From the IMG/VR virus record IMGVR_UViG_3300010885_057925, positions 62,001-126,000 of that record: 64,000 bases of DNA. One strand, 5' to 3'. Under the pieces are notes generated by a model. That model was not told the DNA's origin. It searched no databases and worked only from the letters and a program-made list of their open reading frames with translations. A program made the position numbers and the translations under genes. Below, in pieces: positions 36,764 through 45,194 of this stretch (its first letter is position 1; each line of letters opens with the position of its first letter). This DNA is from a virus.

Positions 36764-38601
36764 TAGAGAGCGCTCCCGATGATGTCGTAGTTCGGATACT
36801 TGAGTTCGAATATGCTACCAGGTGGTCCATAAACTGCTCCACGAACCGTGCTTTGTCCCACGTTCATAGAGTTGACCGAGTACGTACGACCTTGAGAGCT
36901 GACGGCGACATTCTCTATTTTCAGATCGACAAGAGAGAGAACTCCAGCGCTGTTTATGATCGCGCTCTGTATGTCAGAAATTAGTATCGGCTGATCAATC
37001 TGAAAGTTATCGACCGTCAGCATTCCGACCAAGCTGTTGATCACGTTTTGCAGTACGAGCGGTTTATTAGCATTCGGATTGACGATGATAGAAAATCTAA
37101 CTCTAAAGTTTATTACTTTGGTGTCCAGAATATCGATTGCATCATTGATCAGTCTGAATTCGTTCAAATAAGTCCTAAGATTCTTCTTAAGAGTATCTGT
37201 CGCTGTTGTAAGATATCCGCTCGCGTCTTTAGTACACACGTATAGTTGACTTGACAGCGGGTTGTTCGGATTCGGGCGAACACCTGCCCTATAAACTCTT
37301 CCCAACTTCGAGGGAAGCGTATAGACCCTGGCGATTAAATCTTCTCTTGTGACGATTCTGTCCTGCCTACTTCTAGCTGATGGTATTTGAGATCTCAATT
37401 GCTCAAGAGTCAATGCGTTATCTCCACCTCGAGCTGGAAAATCATTTCTTACATCTATAGACGCTCTAACGCTAGCAGCGACTGTTGAAGTAACAGCATC
37501 AGGGAATTGTATTCTGAGGATTTGAACCGCTCTAATGGTTCTAGAAGCGACATTGTGGCTCAAGCCTCCACCGTATCTGTATGTGACGCTTAGAGTCGTT
37601 GAGCTTGGTAAGATGCCCAATGTCTTCGTTTGAAGAAGAGAGTTGGGATCCAGGCTGAATCTGGAGAGAGTAGTTTTTCCGTATAGCGGAATTGCCAAGG
37701 TCTCAGGATCTGGAATTGCGTCGTCTTCTGTCGTTAACGCCGTGCCACCGCCGAACTGAAGGTTGGTGGTTCTAGTAGAAGGAGAAGAAACTGTGACAAA
37801 TCTTCTTGGGGCCGGTATCACGTCCATAGATCGTGGAACTTCTTCGGAATCAGAAGAAAGATTCGGAAATGTCTTGAATACAGTATCCTGACTTAGCGTT
37901 TGAACTTCGTAGTATTCATTTCCCTCTGCATCAACCACGCTCATAATTTCACTAACGTCTGTGTTGCTGAGAGTTATCGTGAAAAAAGGCGATGGTGAGT
38001 TACCGATAGTGAATGTTTCAGTCGAGACGTTGCCAGATGTGCAAACGACATCTCTTTTAAGAATAAAGCTTGTCGGGCTATTGCTGGCGTTGACGTCTCC
38101 TACCACGTAAGTCGCACGCAAATTTCCAAGTCTATCAATTTCTGCGAAGTCTACATCCTCAGTTGTCGTAAAAGATATGCCCGAGGATGATGCCAATGTC
38201 GTATTTTGGAGAACACGAGGCAGAGTGTCCGCGTCAGGTACGTAATTTCCATTTATTAATTTAGACGGAGCTTCTATGAAAATTGTCACAGTCACGCTGG
38301 CTGGTGAAGCTCCGGAAGATTTCACACCCGCTTCCTGAAGCATCCTGGAAATATTTTCGATTTCTATCGCAGTGCTCCACCCAAGCTCTCTGAATTGATG
38401 GTCCATGTAGAAAGACATAGAATCCGCCACTGTGGCAGCCATGTCCAGAAATAGACCCCCAACGCTAGCCTCAGAAAAATCTTGGATTTTATCCCCGAAA
38501 TAAGTTCTTGAATAACGCAACAGGTCGGCTCGAAATGAATCGAAGTCTCTAGCTAGGTAAGTTCTATTGCGTGCGTTTCTGAACTGCTGGTCTCCTGCCA
38601 T
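36763..38601 (-). CDS. gp6: Baseplate wedge protein, T4 gp6 / Baseplate_J-like
   Basis: 612 residues, near the length of T4 gp6 (660), which forms the inner ring of the contractile-tail baseplate. Conserved N-terminal part: ARNRTYLARDFDSFRADLLR, then YSRTYFGDKIQDFSEASVGG and FLDMAATVADSMSFYMDHQF. The C-terminal part holds TREDLIARVYTLPSKLGRVYR, the ring-forming segment in this family. ATG start at 38601, one base after the gp25-like stop. The gene order gp25 then gp6 is typical of T4-like phages. Some Ser-rich central stretches differ from T4. Confidence 0.93.
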   Translation of the reverse strand: MAGDQQFRNARNRTYLARDFDSFRADLLRYSRTYFGDKIQDFSEASVGGLFLDMAATVADSMSFYMDHQFRELGWSTAIEIENISRMLQEAGVKSSGASPASVTVTIFIEAPSKLINGNYVPDADTLPRVLQNTTLASSSGISFTTTEDVDFAEIDRLGNLRATYVVGDVNASNSPTSFILKRDVVCTSGNVSTETFTIGNSPSPFFTITLSNTDVSEIMSVVDAEGNEYYEVQTLSQDTVFKTFPNLSSDSEEVPRSMDVIPAPRRFVTVSSPSTRTTNLQFGGGTALTTEDDAIPDPETLAIPLYGKTTLSRFSLDPNSLLQTKTLGILPSSTTLSVTYRYGGGLSHNVASRTIRAVQILRIQFPDAVTSTVAASVRASIDVRNDFPARGGDNALTLEQLRSQIPSARSRQDRIVTREDLIARVYTLPSKLGRVYRAGVRPNPNNPLSSQLYVCTKDASGYLTTATDTLKKNLRTYLNEFRLINDAIDILDTKVINFRVRFSIIVNPNANKPLVLQNVINSLVGMLTVDNFQIDQPILISDIQSAIINSAGVLSLVDLKIENVAVSSQGRTYSVNSMNVGQSTVRGAVYGPPGSIFELKYPNYDIIGSAL

Positions 38602-39084
38602 TTATCCTCCGAATCTCATTGTCAACAAGAGATTCTGATTTGCTATATTTGCGCTTGGGACGGAATACGTTATCAACATTTTTATCAAAGCTGTTGCGCT
38701 AGTATCCGAAATCTCGTTAGTAAGAGAAAAATCTTCCAGAGTTATAAAGGGCATGTACTTTTCTGTTGCAGCCTTTATTCGACGCATAGCCTCTTCATCA
38801 GCGTCCTCAGCCCCAAGCTCGAAAGCGAGCGGAGCAAGATTGGCTCCAAAATCTGGGAATGCCAGTCTCTCGTTCCTGTTGGTGAGTATTAAATTTCTCA
38901 GATTGTCTTTGATCTGATCGGCTAAAGATCGATGCATTTTAAGAAGACCGTCGTCCGTCGACCCGATCTCGATTGGCGTCTTTATCCCTATCGGGGGCGC
39001 GGTGATACGAGCTCTCGCTCTCGCGTTGTAATCGACCGTCTTTTCTCCGACGCTTTTGAAACTGTAAGATTTTGCCTCAGCCAT
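38602..39084 (-). CDS. gp25: Baseplate wedge protein, gp25-like
   Basis: 160 residues with the GPW/gp25 lysozyme-like fold signature SLADQIKDNLRNLILTNRNE followed by RLAFPDFGANLAPLAFEL. gp25 proteins start sheath assembly on the baseplate and occur in all contractile systems. ATG start at 39084. It is directly followed by the gp6-like gene. The 40-base gap upstream (39085-39124) is AT-rich with no clear signal. Confidence 0.93.
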   Translation of the reverse strand: MAEAKSYSFKSVGEKTVDYNARARARITAPPIGIKTPIEIGSTDDGLLKMHRSLADQIKDNLRNLILTNRNERLAFPDFGANLAPLAFELGAEDADEEAMRRIKAATEKYMPFITLEDFSLTNEISDTSATALIKMLITYSVPSANIANQNLLLTMRFGG

Positions 39085-39124
39085 CTTTAAGCACTTCCGC
39101 TATTAAATAGCTCGAAGCTAAAAA

Positions 39125-40579
39125 TCACTCACCGTAGATGACAGTAGAAGCTAAAGTGTTGACGTTGAGACCATCAGACAGCTCGCCCTTAAATTGAATC
39201 GATGTAGCCGAGCGTTGCGTCAAATTAGCGATCTCTGTCGCAGCAGATGCTCCAAGAGCAGCGGCGGGAGGAACAAGCGTAGTTGCAGCAGCTCCGAAAG
39301 TTGACAGCGCTGATGACAGAGTGGAAACGGTGTTGACAAGAGATTGATGTTCGTCTATCATTCTATTGAGAAACGATGACAGCTTGTCAAGCCTGATGTA
39401 AGGCTGAAGATTAAAGCTTGATCCCTCTTGCGAGACGTAGGGAGTTAGAAAAATTTTAGGAGAAGCAATCTGAACAGACCCATTTTCGTCCATGATGATG
39501 GCCGCTCCGTCATCCGCAGTTGGCTCTTTCAATATTTTTATGCTCTTTCGTGATACCAATCTTAAATTGTCAGCTTTTGCGACAAAAAAAGATCCAACTT
39601 TCATGTCTTGGTTGTCTATAACGGCAGGACCAGTGATGTCTGCTGGTGGTTTTAATGACAGCAGCGCATCAGGACCTGTTAGGTCGTCAGAATCAGCAGT
39701 GATGTATATCCTCGCTGCATCATCAGCAAAATTAGCGTCTCCTTCGTTCACAGACTCATCGGGACTTATTCTTTTGTCTATTTCTGGATTTAGAAGCTCC
39801 ATCAGAACGGTCTTTGCTGTAGAAGTTATTTTTCTTCCAACAACAATGTCAATAGCGGGCTTTCCAACCAAAACCTCATCGTTAGATTCGCTTTTGTCAA
39901 TCTCGACCAATCCTGTGCGTCCCCTCTCCTCTCCTAGCATTATCAAAGAATTGTTAGATCCCTGCATGACAAAATCTCCAGGTCTTTTCGTGTACCTGGG
40001 AATTGCATCGAACCTGTGAACTTGCTTCGCGTATTCGATGAGATCAATCATCTCTGTAGGATTAGACGTCGGAGATTCGGTCGAGTCCAATTGCTTTGGA
40101 GAATCAGCTGCATCGCTTTGCGTCGAACCCGACTCGCGATCAGAAAACTTGTCGCTAGTTCTCTTCTTTACGACCGCGGAGCTCGTTGAAGTCTTGTAAG
40201 TTCTTCTATTGTACGCGTAATTCACGTCTTCAACGTGTCTCGGTCCGTGAATTCTAGATATCCAGTATCCGATCGCAGATCTTCCCGGTGGGTTGTATTC
40301 TTCGAACATGACCCAAACTTCTTCGCCAGGCTTCACTGGCATAGAAAAATGAGAAGAGAAAAACGGATAGCAAATTACCTCTCCATCGTCTCCACCGTTA
40401 GTTTTCGATTCACCATTAGAAAGAATCTTAACGACCACAGAGTTTCTGGGGAGATGTTTGAGATTCTCATCTCCAGCTACCCTCCCAGCGTATTCTGATA
40501 TCGTTTTTCTAGTGCTTCCCTTCTGCGCAGGGTTCGTCAAAATGTCGGTTACAATAGCACGAACAAATGCGGCTGGCAT
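39125..40579 (-). CDS. Baseplate hub/spike protein with gp5-type OB fold
   Basis: 484 residues. The N-terminal part (about 40-125) has an OB-fold pattern seen in gp5/gpV hub proteins: LPRNSVVVKILSN, GEVICYPFFSSHFSMPVKPG and EEVWVMFEEYNP followed by GYWISRIHGP. A central portion (RPGDFVMQGSNNSLIMLGEE) matches the start of the spike region in such proteins. There is no lysozyme domain, unlike T4 gp5, and no long beta-helix repeat. ATG start at 40579. Followed by gp25 and gp6. Assignment to hub is good; spike-tip function is inferred. Confidence 0.82.
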   Translation of the reverse strand: MPAAFVRAIVTDILTNPAQKGSTRKTISEYAGRVAGDENLKHLPRNSVVVKILSNGESKTNGGDDGEVICYPFFSSHFSMPVKPGEEVWVMFEEYNPPGRSAIGYWISRIHGPRHVEDVNYAYNRRTYKTSTSSAVVKKRTSDKFSDRESGSTQSDAADSPKQLDSTESPTSNPTEMIDLIEYAKQVHRFDAIPRYTKRPGDFVMQGSNNSLIMLGEERGRTGLVEIDKSESNDEVLVGKPAIDIVVGRKITSTAKTVLMELLNPEIDKRISPDESVNEGDANFADDAARIYITADSDDLTGPDALLSLKPPADITGPAVIDNQDMKVGSFFVAKADNLRLVSRKSIKILKEPTADDGAAIIMDENGSVQIASPKIFLTPYVSQEGSSFNLQPYIRLDKLSSFLNRMIDEHQSLVNTVSTLSSALSTFGAAATTLVPPAAALGASAATEIANLTQRSATSIQFKGELSDGLNVNTLASTVIYGE

Positions 40580-40582
40580 CTC

Positions 40583-40945
40583 TTACTTCTTTATCCTTTC
40601 AAAGATGTCGTCCTCTGATATTTGCTCAGTGCTTGTCTCAGAGTCAGCAATAAGCTTGGCCAAATTAAGCAACTGCTCATTGCTTTTTGACATTCTCTCG
40701 AGATATTTTGTCAGCGTTTGACCAAGCGTAGCGTGATCTGCCGACGATCCTCCCATGTTTGAGTATAGATCGGTGAAAAGTATGTGAGCGCTCGTTCGAT
40801 CAACGATCGCATTCTCGTATATCTCTTTCCATAGAAGCTTCTTCTTCTCAGAAGCGCTCTCTATTGAATCAAGAATATCAGAGAACTGCTCAACTTTCTT
40901 GTCGTTGTCTTTCAGCTTTTCCAATATCTTGTCGATCGATCCCAT
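40583..40945 (-). CDS. Small helical protein beside the late sigma gene, 120 aa
   Basis: ATG start at 40945, overlapping the sigma-factor stop by one base. Predicted almost wholly helical and charged: IDKILEKLKDNDKKVEQFSD, then SEKKKLLWKEIYENAIVDRT, and a C-terminal EDDIFERIKK. No family is recognised. Being coupled to a gp55-like sigma factor, it could be a late-transcription co-activator analogous to T4 gp33, but it lacks the hydrophobic LDFLL clamp-binding tail of gp33. A structural or assembly role is equally possible. Confidence 0.82.
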   Translation of the reverse strand: MGSIDKILEKLKDNDKKVEQFSDILDSIESASEKKKLLWKEIYENAIVDRTSAHILFTDLYSNMGGSSADHATLGQTLTKYLERMSKSNEQLLNLAKLIADSETSTEQISEDDIFERIKK

Positions 40946-41664
40946 CAGATGAAATCTCCATTTTTAGCTATTATTCTGTACTGCTTCCTGATTGAAGACA
41001 TTGCAGAGCCTAACTGCTTTTGATTGAGGTTGGAGATGTTCTTGACATATACAAATACGGCTCGCTTGTTCAAAAAATCAAGATCGTCTATCTGCGTGAA
41101 CACTGTTATAATAGCATCGATGCAAGATTGCTCATGAGGCTGATACAAATTTCGCTTTATCCTCTTCATCATGTCAAGAATAAGCTCTCTACGACCAGAC
41201 TCGATCATCTGCTCTTCTGGGTTCGGGCCGATTTGACTGCTGTTGTAGTACTCAGCTTCTCTCGAATTGCTGTCGCGAAGATCTTCGATCGATACGAATC
41301 TCTTGCCTTTCTTCTGACGATTCTTAGAATAGATGACAAGCCAATTTCTGGCTACAACGTTGAAGTATGAAAATGCTTTGCTACCGCGTGATGCATCGAA
41401 TTTATGAAGCGATTCGTACAAGAACGTAACGCAATCATTCTTAAGATGCTCGATCGGTTCATTCGGGGCAGCAAATCCGTAAATGAAGATGAGACTCTCA
41501 ACCAGCTTATCAAAAGCTGGCATGATCCTGCCAACGTAGATCTTATGCTTATCATCTATGACAGCAGCGGCTTGGAATTCTTCAATTGCCTTCTGCGTCT
41601 CAGCGTCGAAATACAGAGTGCCGGTACCGTTGCCCCGCTTAACTATCCTTTTTGCTGCTGCCAC
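40945..41664 (-). CDS. gp55: Late-transcription sigma factor, T4 gp55-like
   Basis: 239 residues. The core matches sigma region 2 in gp55-type factors: LKNDCVTFLYESLHKFD, then ASRGSKAFSYFNVVARNWLV and YSKNRQKKGKRFVSIEDL (about residues 74-130). T4 gp55 directs host RNA polymerase to late promoters with only a -10 element. GTG start at 41664 with GAGGA five bases upstream. It lies between baseplate genes and a membrane protein gene, which overlaps its start by 26 bases. Its own promoters here may be the ATTTAAGTA elements, an inference. Confidence 0.9.
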   Translation of the reverse strand: MAAAKRIVKRGNGTGTLYFDAETQKAIEEFQAAAVIDDKHKIYVGRIMPAFDKLVESLIFIYGFAAPNEPIEHLKNDCVTFLYESLHKFDASRGSKAFSYFNVVARNWLVIYSKNRQKKGKRFVSIEDLRDSNSREAEYYNSSQIGPNPEEQMIESGRRELILDMMKRIKRNLYQPHEQSCIDAIITVFTQIDDLDFLNKRAVFVYVKNISNLNQKQLGSAMSSIRKQYRIIAKNGDFI

Positions 41665-41950
41665 TCTCTTCCTCTTCTTCTTGGATCGATGTTAGCTGTT
41701 TCGCTACGTAAAGTATCGTCTCTCTTGACTTCCTTATGTCTTCAACAGCGCGTTTAATCTCTGGTGAATCATAAAAGAGTGGTACTTTCAGTATCTTGGA
41801 AATTGAATTATATCTCTTATCCAAGGCGTCAAGTGATTCTTCGATCGCGTCTTGAACACGTAACATCGTAAGGCCAAGTTTGTAATTGTAATACAACGAG
41901 GCTATCAATGCTATTGTCTCTATTAAAAGAAGCACGATCATGAATATCAT
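41639..41950 (-). CDS. Small membrane-anchored protein, about 103 aa
   Basis: Start taken at the ATG at 41950, which overlaps the upstream glycosyltransferase stop (TGATG); a GTG one codon before is possible. One N-terminal membrane helix (MIFMIVLLLIETIALIASLY) is followed by a cytosolic helical part with LDKRYNSISKILKVPLFYDS and IRKSRETILYVAKQL, then an acidic tail. Small proteins with this layout are recurrent in T4-like phages, from memory, with no known function. The gene ends inside the sigma-factor gene start. Confidence 0.83.
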   Translation of the reverse strand: MIFMIVLLLIETIALIASLYYNYKLGLTMLRVQDAIEESLDALDKRYNSISKILKVPLFYDSPEIKRAVEDIRKSRETILYVAKQLTSIQEEEEESGSSKKDS

Positions 41951-43113
41951 CACTTTAAAATATCTCCGATTGTGCTCTCATAAAATTCATTGATCGCCAG
42001 CGGATTATGAGAATTAATCAAAATCTTAGATAAATCAGCGGCCCATTGTCTTGGATTTTCAGAAGAGTTCTTAAACTTTCTGACTTTCTTCTTGAAATCA
42101 GACTCTCTAACCTCGGCCCACTTTGTTCCAGCGATCCAGATATTATTGTCGACTCTGCTAGCATGTATTGGAGTCATATCGTATTCTAGCTTCACAAACT
42201 TTCCCTTGCCCATGAAGTCCATGTGGCCAGATTGCTCAGTTGCAATCACCGGTAGTCCGCTAGCTGCAGCCTCAAGAATTGGAAGACCAAATCCCTCGCC
42301 ACGAGTAGGAGCGACTAGAGCTTTAACGGTGCTGTGACGATAAAGACCAGCAATCTCAGAATTGGACATTATGCCATGAATGACGTGAACTCTCGGGAAT
42401 GGGCCACGACGAACCTCTTTCAGAGTATTTCTGAGAGCATTTTCAACTCCAGCCCAATCGAGTCTAGTTCCACGCCCGACGTTTGTCTTCACGATGATGC
42501 CTACGTCTGGATCGTTCGCGAACTCCTCACAAAGCCACTTTAGAGCAAAGAAGATATTCTTTCTATCGTTGAAAGGGTTGTTACCTGTCAACGTCCCGAC
42601 AAGAAGAAAATTGAACTTAGTCTCAAAATTAGCCTCAAATCTACAATTTTCATCCAAAATTTCTGGAATGAAGCTTTCGGGTATCACGACAATTGGAGTC
42701 GTTACGTCTCCCGTATCTCGAAGAGTCTTTTCACAAAAAGTCGATGGAACAACAACGGTATCCATCGAATTGCAGCACTTTATCCACTCTGGGTTGCATC
42801 TATCAGATTCTACTACAGCCGTCACTCCAACGTTCTTGTGAGCAAGCTCGGTAGACCACTCGTTCGGAAGTTGGATCTGAAACGAAACATCAAACTTCTC
42901 GCTGGGGTCTGCGCTTCGCTTCATGATTTCTCCTATTAATCCACCTTCTGCAGACGGATTAACGTGCCAGCTCGTAGAGCCCCATGGAAGTATTTGGACT
43001 TTGATATCATCGCTCTGATGCTTCGCCAGCAACCAACGAAATACCTGACGAGCGTGATTTCCATAACCAGACTCGCTGAGAAGTGGTCCTCTTACCAGTA
43101 TCTTCTTACTCAT
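41950..43113 (-). CDS. Glycosyltransferase family 4-like
   Basis: 387 residues from the ATG at 43113, chosen because it overlaps the upstream stop (ATGA) and follows AGGTGA. GT-B fold: N-terminal SGYGNHARQVFRWLLAKH, and the C-terminal donor-binding motif GEGFGLPILEAAASGLPVIA with the E-x7-E pattern typical of GT4 enzymes. It transfers a sugar from an activated nucleotide to a glycan or protein acceptor; the substrate is unknown. First glycosyltransferase of the island next to the structural genes. Related to its neighbour. Confidence 0.92.
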   Translation of the reverse strand: MSKKILVRGPLLSESGYGNHARQVFRWLLAKHQSDDIKVQILPWGSTSWHVNPSAEGGLIGEIMKRSADPSEKFDVSFQIQLPNEWSTELAHKNVGVTAVVESDRCNPEWIKCCNSMDTVVVPSTFCEKTLRDTGDVTTPIVVIPESFIPEILDENCRFEANFETKFNFLLVGTLTGNNPFNDRKNIFFALKWLCEEFANDPDVGIIVKTNVGRGTRLDWAGVENALRNTLKEVRRGPFPRVHVIHGIMSNSEIAGLYRHSTVKALVAPTRGEGFGLPILEAAASGLPVIATEQSGHMDFMGKGKFVKLEYDMTPIHASRVDNNIWIAGTKWAEVRESDFKKKVRKFKNSSENPRQWAADLSKILINSHNPLAINEFYESTIGDILK

Positions 43114-44351
43114 AACGTCACCTTCTTCCAGGCATTGTATCTTGTCTTCCAATTTTCTATCGTCTCTTTCAATGTTTCATCCCAACGATTTATGACATTG
43201 TCGTAGGAAAACTCTTCCTGCACGTAGCGACGTGCTTTCTCTCCCAACGCTTTTCTTTCATCAGGTGAAAGCCTGTAGAGCTTCTCTATCGCGTTGGCAG
43301 TAGTTTCATTCGAGACGTAATCTTCGTATATGTAAGGAACAACCTGCGATCCGACTAGCGTTCGATTCTCAATTGGAAGAGCGACCCCATTCTCAGATCC
43401 ATCACGATGATCAATCACCTGACGTGTCAATCCGCCAGTCGTTGCGGCGATAATTGGACGACCGCACTGCATAGCTTCAAGAGTCGCAAGACCGAAACCC
43501 TCTGCATACGAGATGTTGATGCATGCGTCAGATATGTTATGCAGAATGTTCATCTTCTCAAAATCAATCCGATCGGTTGAGAAAATTACGCTGTCTTGAA
43601 CTCCAAAAAACTTGACTACCTCATGAAGGTTTGGTCCCTCCTGGTCAAGAGGATCGGTGTGCATGATAAGGGACGCGTCCCGCTTTCCCTCTTGCTTGAT
43701 CTTCTTTGCAAAGATGGACCATGCCTCGATCACATCGCTGGGACGCTTTCGGCGAGCATTTCGATTGACCCAGAAAAGAACAAAGTTATCTTTCTTGGTT
43801 GGGCCAAGAATCTCAACCTTTCTAGCCAACCTCTGCTCGTCAGTTAGCGGATAGAAAATCTCTGGCGGTAGAGCGTGAGGTATGAAGTTTGACTTCTCAG
43901 GAAAATCCTGCTTGCAGATCTCATACGTAAGATACGAATGACAGTTGATCAGATCCGTAGAATCATAAAACGGAGCGTTAAAGGCAGGCTTCGGCCAATT
44001 GTCCCAGACATGCCACCAAGCGATTGGGCAAACCTGGTGGATCTCGTCTTCCATTTCAAAGAGCCATACGAAAAATCTAGGGTCAGTGAAAATGAGAATC
44101 AGATCTGGCTTCTCAGTTGCGAGCGTGACCCGAAGCATCTCTTTTGTGCCGAACCCGTCAATGGGCTTGATGATGAAATCATCATTCACTACGATAGTTC
44201 GGTAGTCAGAGTGCTTAATAGCGGCACCGAATTGCCTGAATGTCCACCCACCTTTCTTCAGCAGACCATTCACCAAGTGTCTTGTTTGCGTTCCAACTCC
44301 AGAGGTTGACAGAGCATGGTCAGACAGTATTAGAACCTTTTTCTTCTGCAA
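43110..44351 (-). CDS. Glycosyltransferase family 4-like
   Basis: 413 residues, TTG start at 44351 with GAGGA seven bases upstream. N-terminus KVLILSDHALSTSGVGTQTR has the acceptor-side glycine loop. The donor-binding segment YAEGFGLATLEAMQCGRPII carries the conserved E-x7-E. Closely coupled to the next glycosyltransferase (ATGA overlap), so they likely act in one pathway. Substrate unknown. Upstream is a 48-base gap without a strong signal. Confidence 0.92.
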   Translation of the reverse strand: MQKKKVLILSDHALSTSGVGTQTRHLVNGLLKKGGWTFRQFGAAIKHSDYRTIVVNDDFIIKPIDGFGTKEMLRVTLATEKPDLILIFTDPRFFVWLFEMEDEIHQVCPIAWWHVWDNWPKPAFNAPFYDSTDLINCHSYLTYEICKQDFPEKSNFIPHALPPEIFYPLTDEQRLARKVEILGPTKKDNFVLFWVNRNARRKRPSDVIEAWSIFAKKIKQEGKRDASLIMHTDPLDQEGPNLHEVVKFFGVQDSVIFSTDRIDFEKMNILHNISDACINISYAEGFGLATLEAMQCGRPIIAATTGGLTRQVIDHRDGSENGVALPIENRTLVGSQVVPYIYEDYVSNETTANAIEKLYRLSPDERKALGEKARRYVQEEFSYDNVINRWDETLKETIENWKTRYNAWKKVTL

Positions 44352-44399
44352 GAAACTTTCCTCTTTCGAAAAATTAAGAAGAGAGAACCATAAGTAAAT

Positions 44400-45194
44400 T
44401 TAAGTACAGTGCTCTGTGTTGAGATAAGGGCAGTACTGGCAAGACTGTCGATTCTTAATCTTCGTTCCCTTTCTCATGCCTGCAATCGTGTTAGAAACAA
44501 GCTTGTTAGCTTTCTGCATCGCGACAGGACCGACCGAGACCGTGAAGAGCTCAACACACTTCCCGGCCTTAGCTCCCTTCTTAAGGAGCACGTAACCGCA
44601 CTTGATGTAACGAGCTCCATCGAAAAGTTCCCTGTGCTTATTCATGAGATACGACTTGTAGAGAGCAACCTGAGCCAGAGTCAGCGGGTCCTGCTTCTTC
44701 TCAACTCTCCAACCGCCTGCCCCGGCCGTCTTCCAGTCAAGAACCCAAAGATCGTAGCCGCCCTTCTCTCGTGGAACTTTGATTATGCAGTCAACGAAAC
44801 CCTTGAAGTATGCATCTCGATCTTCGATCGATTCGTAGAGCGCTTCCTCCGCAGACACCGTCTCCCAACCAGGGAAAGTCTCATCGAGCCATGCAGGAAC
44901 TTCTTCCAGCGCATTTTTTGCCCAAGTTGCCCACTTCTCAGCTTCTGGAAATCCCTTAGAGTCCCAGGCTGCAACAATATCCATGAGGCAGCGCTCGATG
45001 TCCATCACACGAGTCTTCAGGTATCCTTCACATGCTGAGTGAACTGCAGTTCCAAAATCTAAGTGCTCGCTTGGCTTGTCGAGGTTGATCTTCTTGATCT
45101 GCTGAAGGTAGTGACGGTACGGACACTCGTTCCAGCTTCTGACCTCAGAGTAAGAAACGTGAGCTTTTCCTGTCGGAAGAAGATTATCAGACAA
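44400..45194 (-). CDS. Cas4/RecB-like PD-(D/E)XK nuclease with Fe-S cysteines
   Basis: 264 residues from a TTG at 45194, chosen because AAGGAGG lies just upstream and it overlaps the previous stop by eight bases; no early ATG exists. Motifs: YFKGFVDCI (motif II Asp), WVLDWKTAG (motif III D-x-K) and AQVALY (QxxxY). An N-terminal Cys (WNECPYRHY) and C-terminal CQYC...C (in CQYCPYLNTEHC) would bind a 4Fe-4S cluster as in Cas4 and AddB. Such phage exonucleases serve recombination or host DNA degradation. Its place within a sugar-gene cluster is odd. There is no CRISPR array here. Confidence 0.88.
   Translation of the reverse strand: MSDNLLPTGKAHVSYSEVRSWNECPYRHYLQQIKKINLDKPSEHLDFGTAVHSACEGYLKTRVMDIERCLMDIVAAWDSKGFPEAEKWATWAKNALEEVPAWLDETFPGWETVSAEEALYESIEDRDAYFKGFVDCIIKVPREKGGYDLWVLDWKTAGAGGWRVEKKQDPLTLAQVALYKSYLMNKHRELFDGARYIKCGYVLLKKGAKAGKCVELFTVSVGPVAMQKANKLVSNTIAGMRKGTKIKNRQSCQYCPYLNTEHCT

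Noticed and set aside
44400-45194. Sign of a CRISPR-Cas system (Cas4)
   Set aside because: No repeat-spacer array or other cas gene is present; phage Cas4-like exonucleases commonly stand alone.
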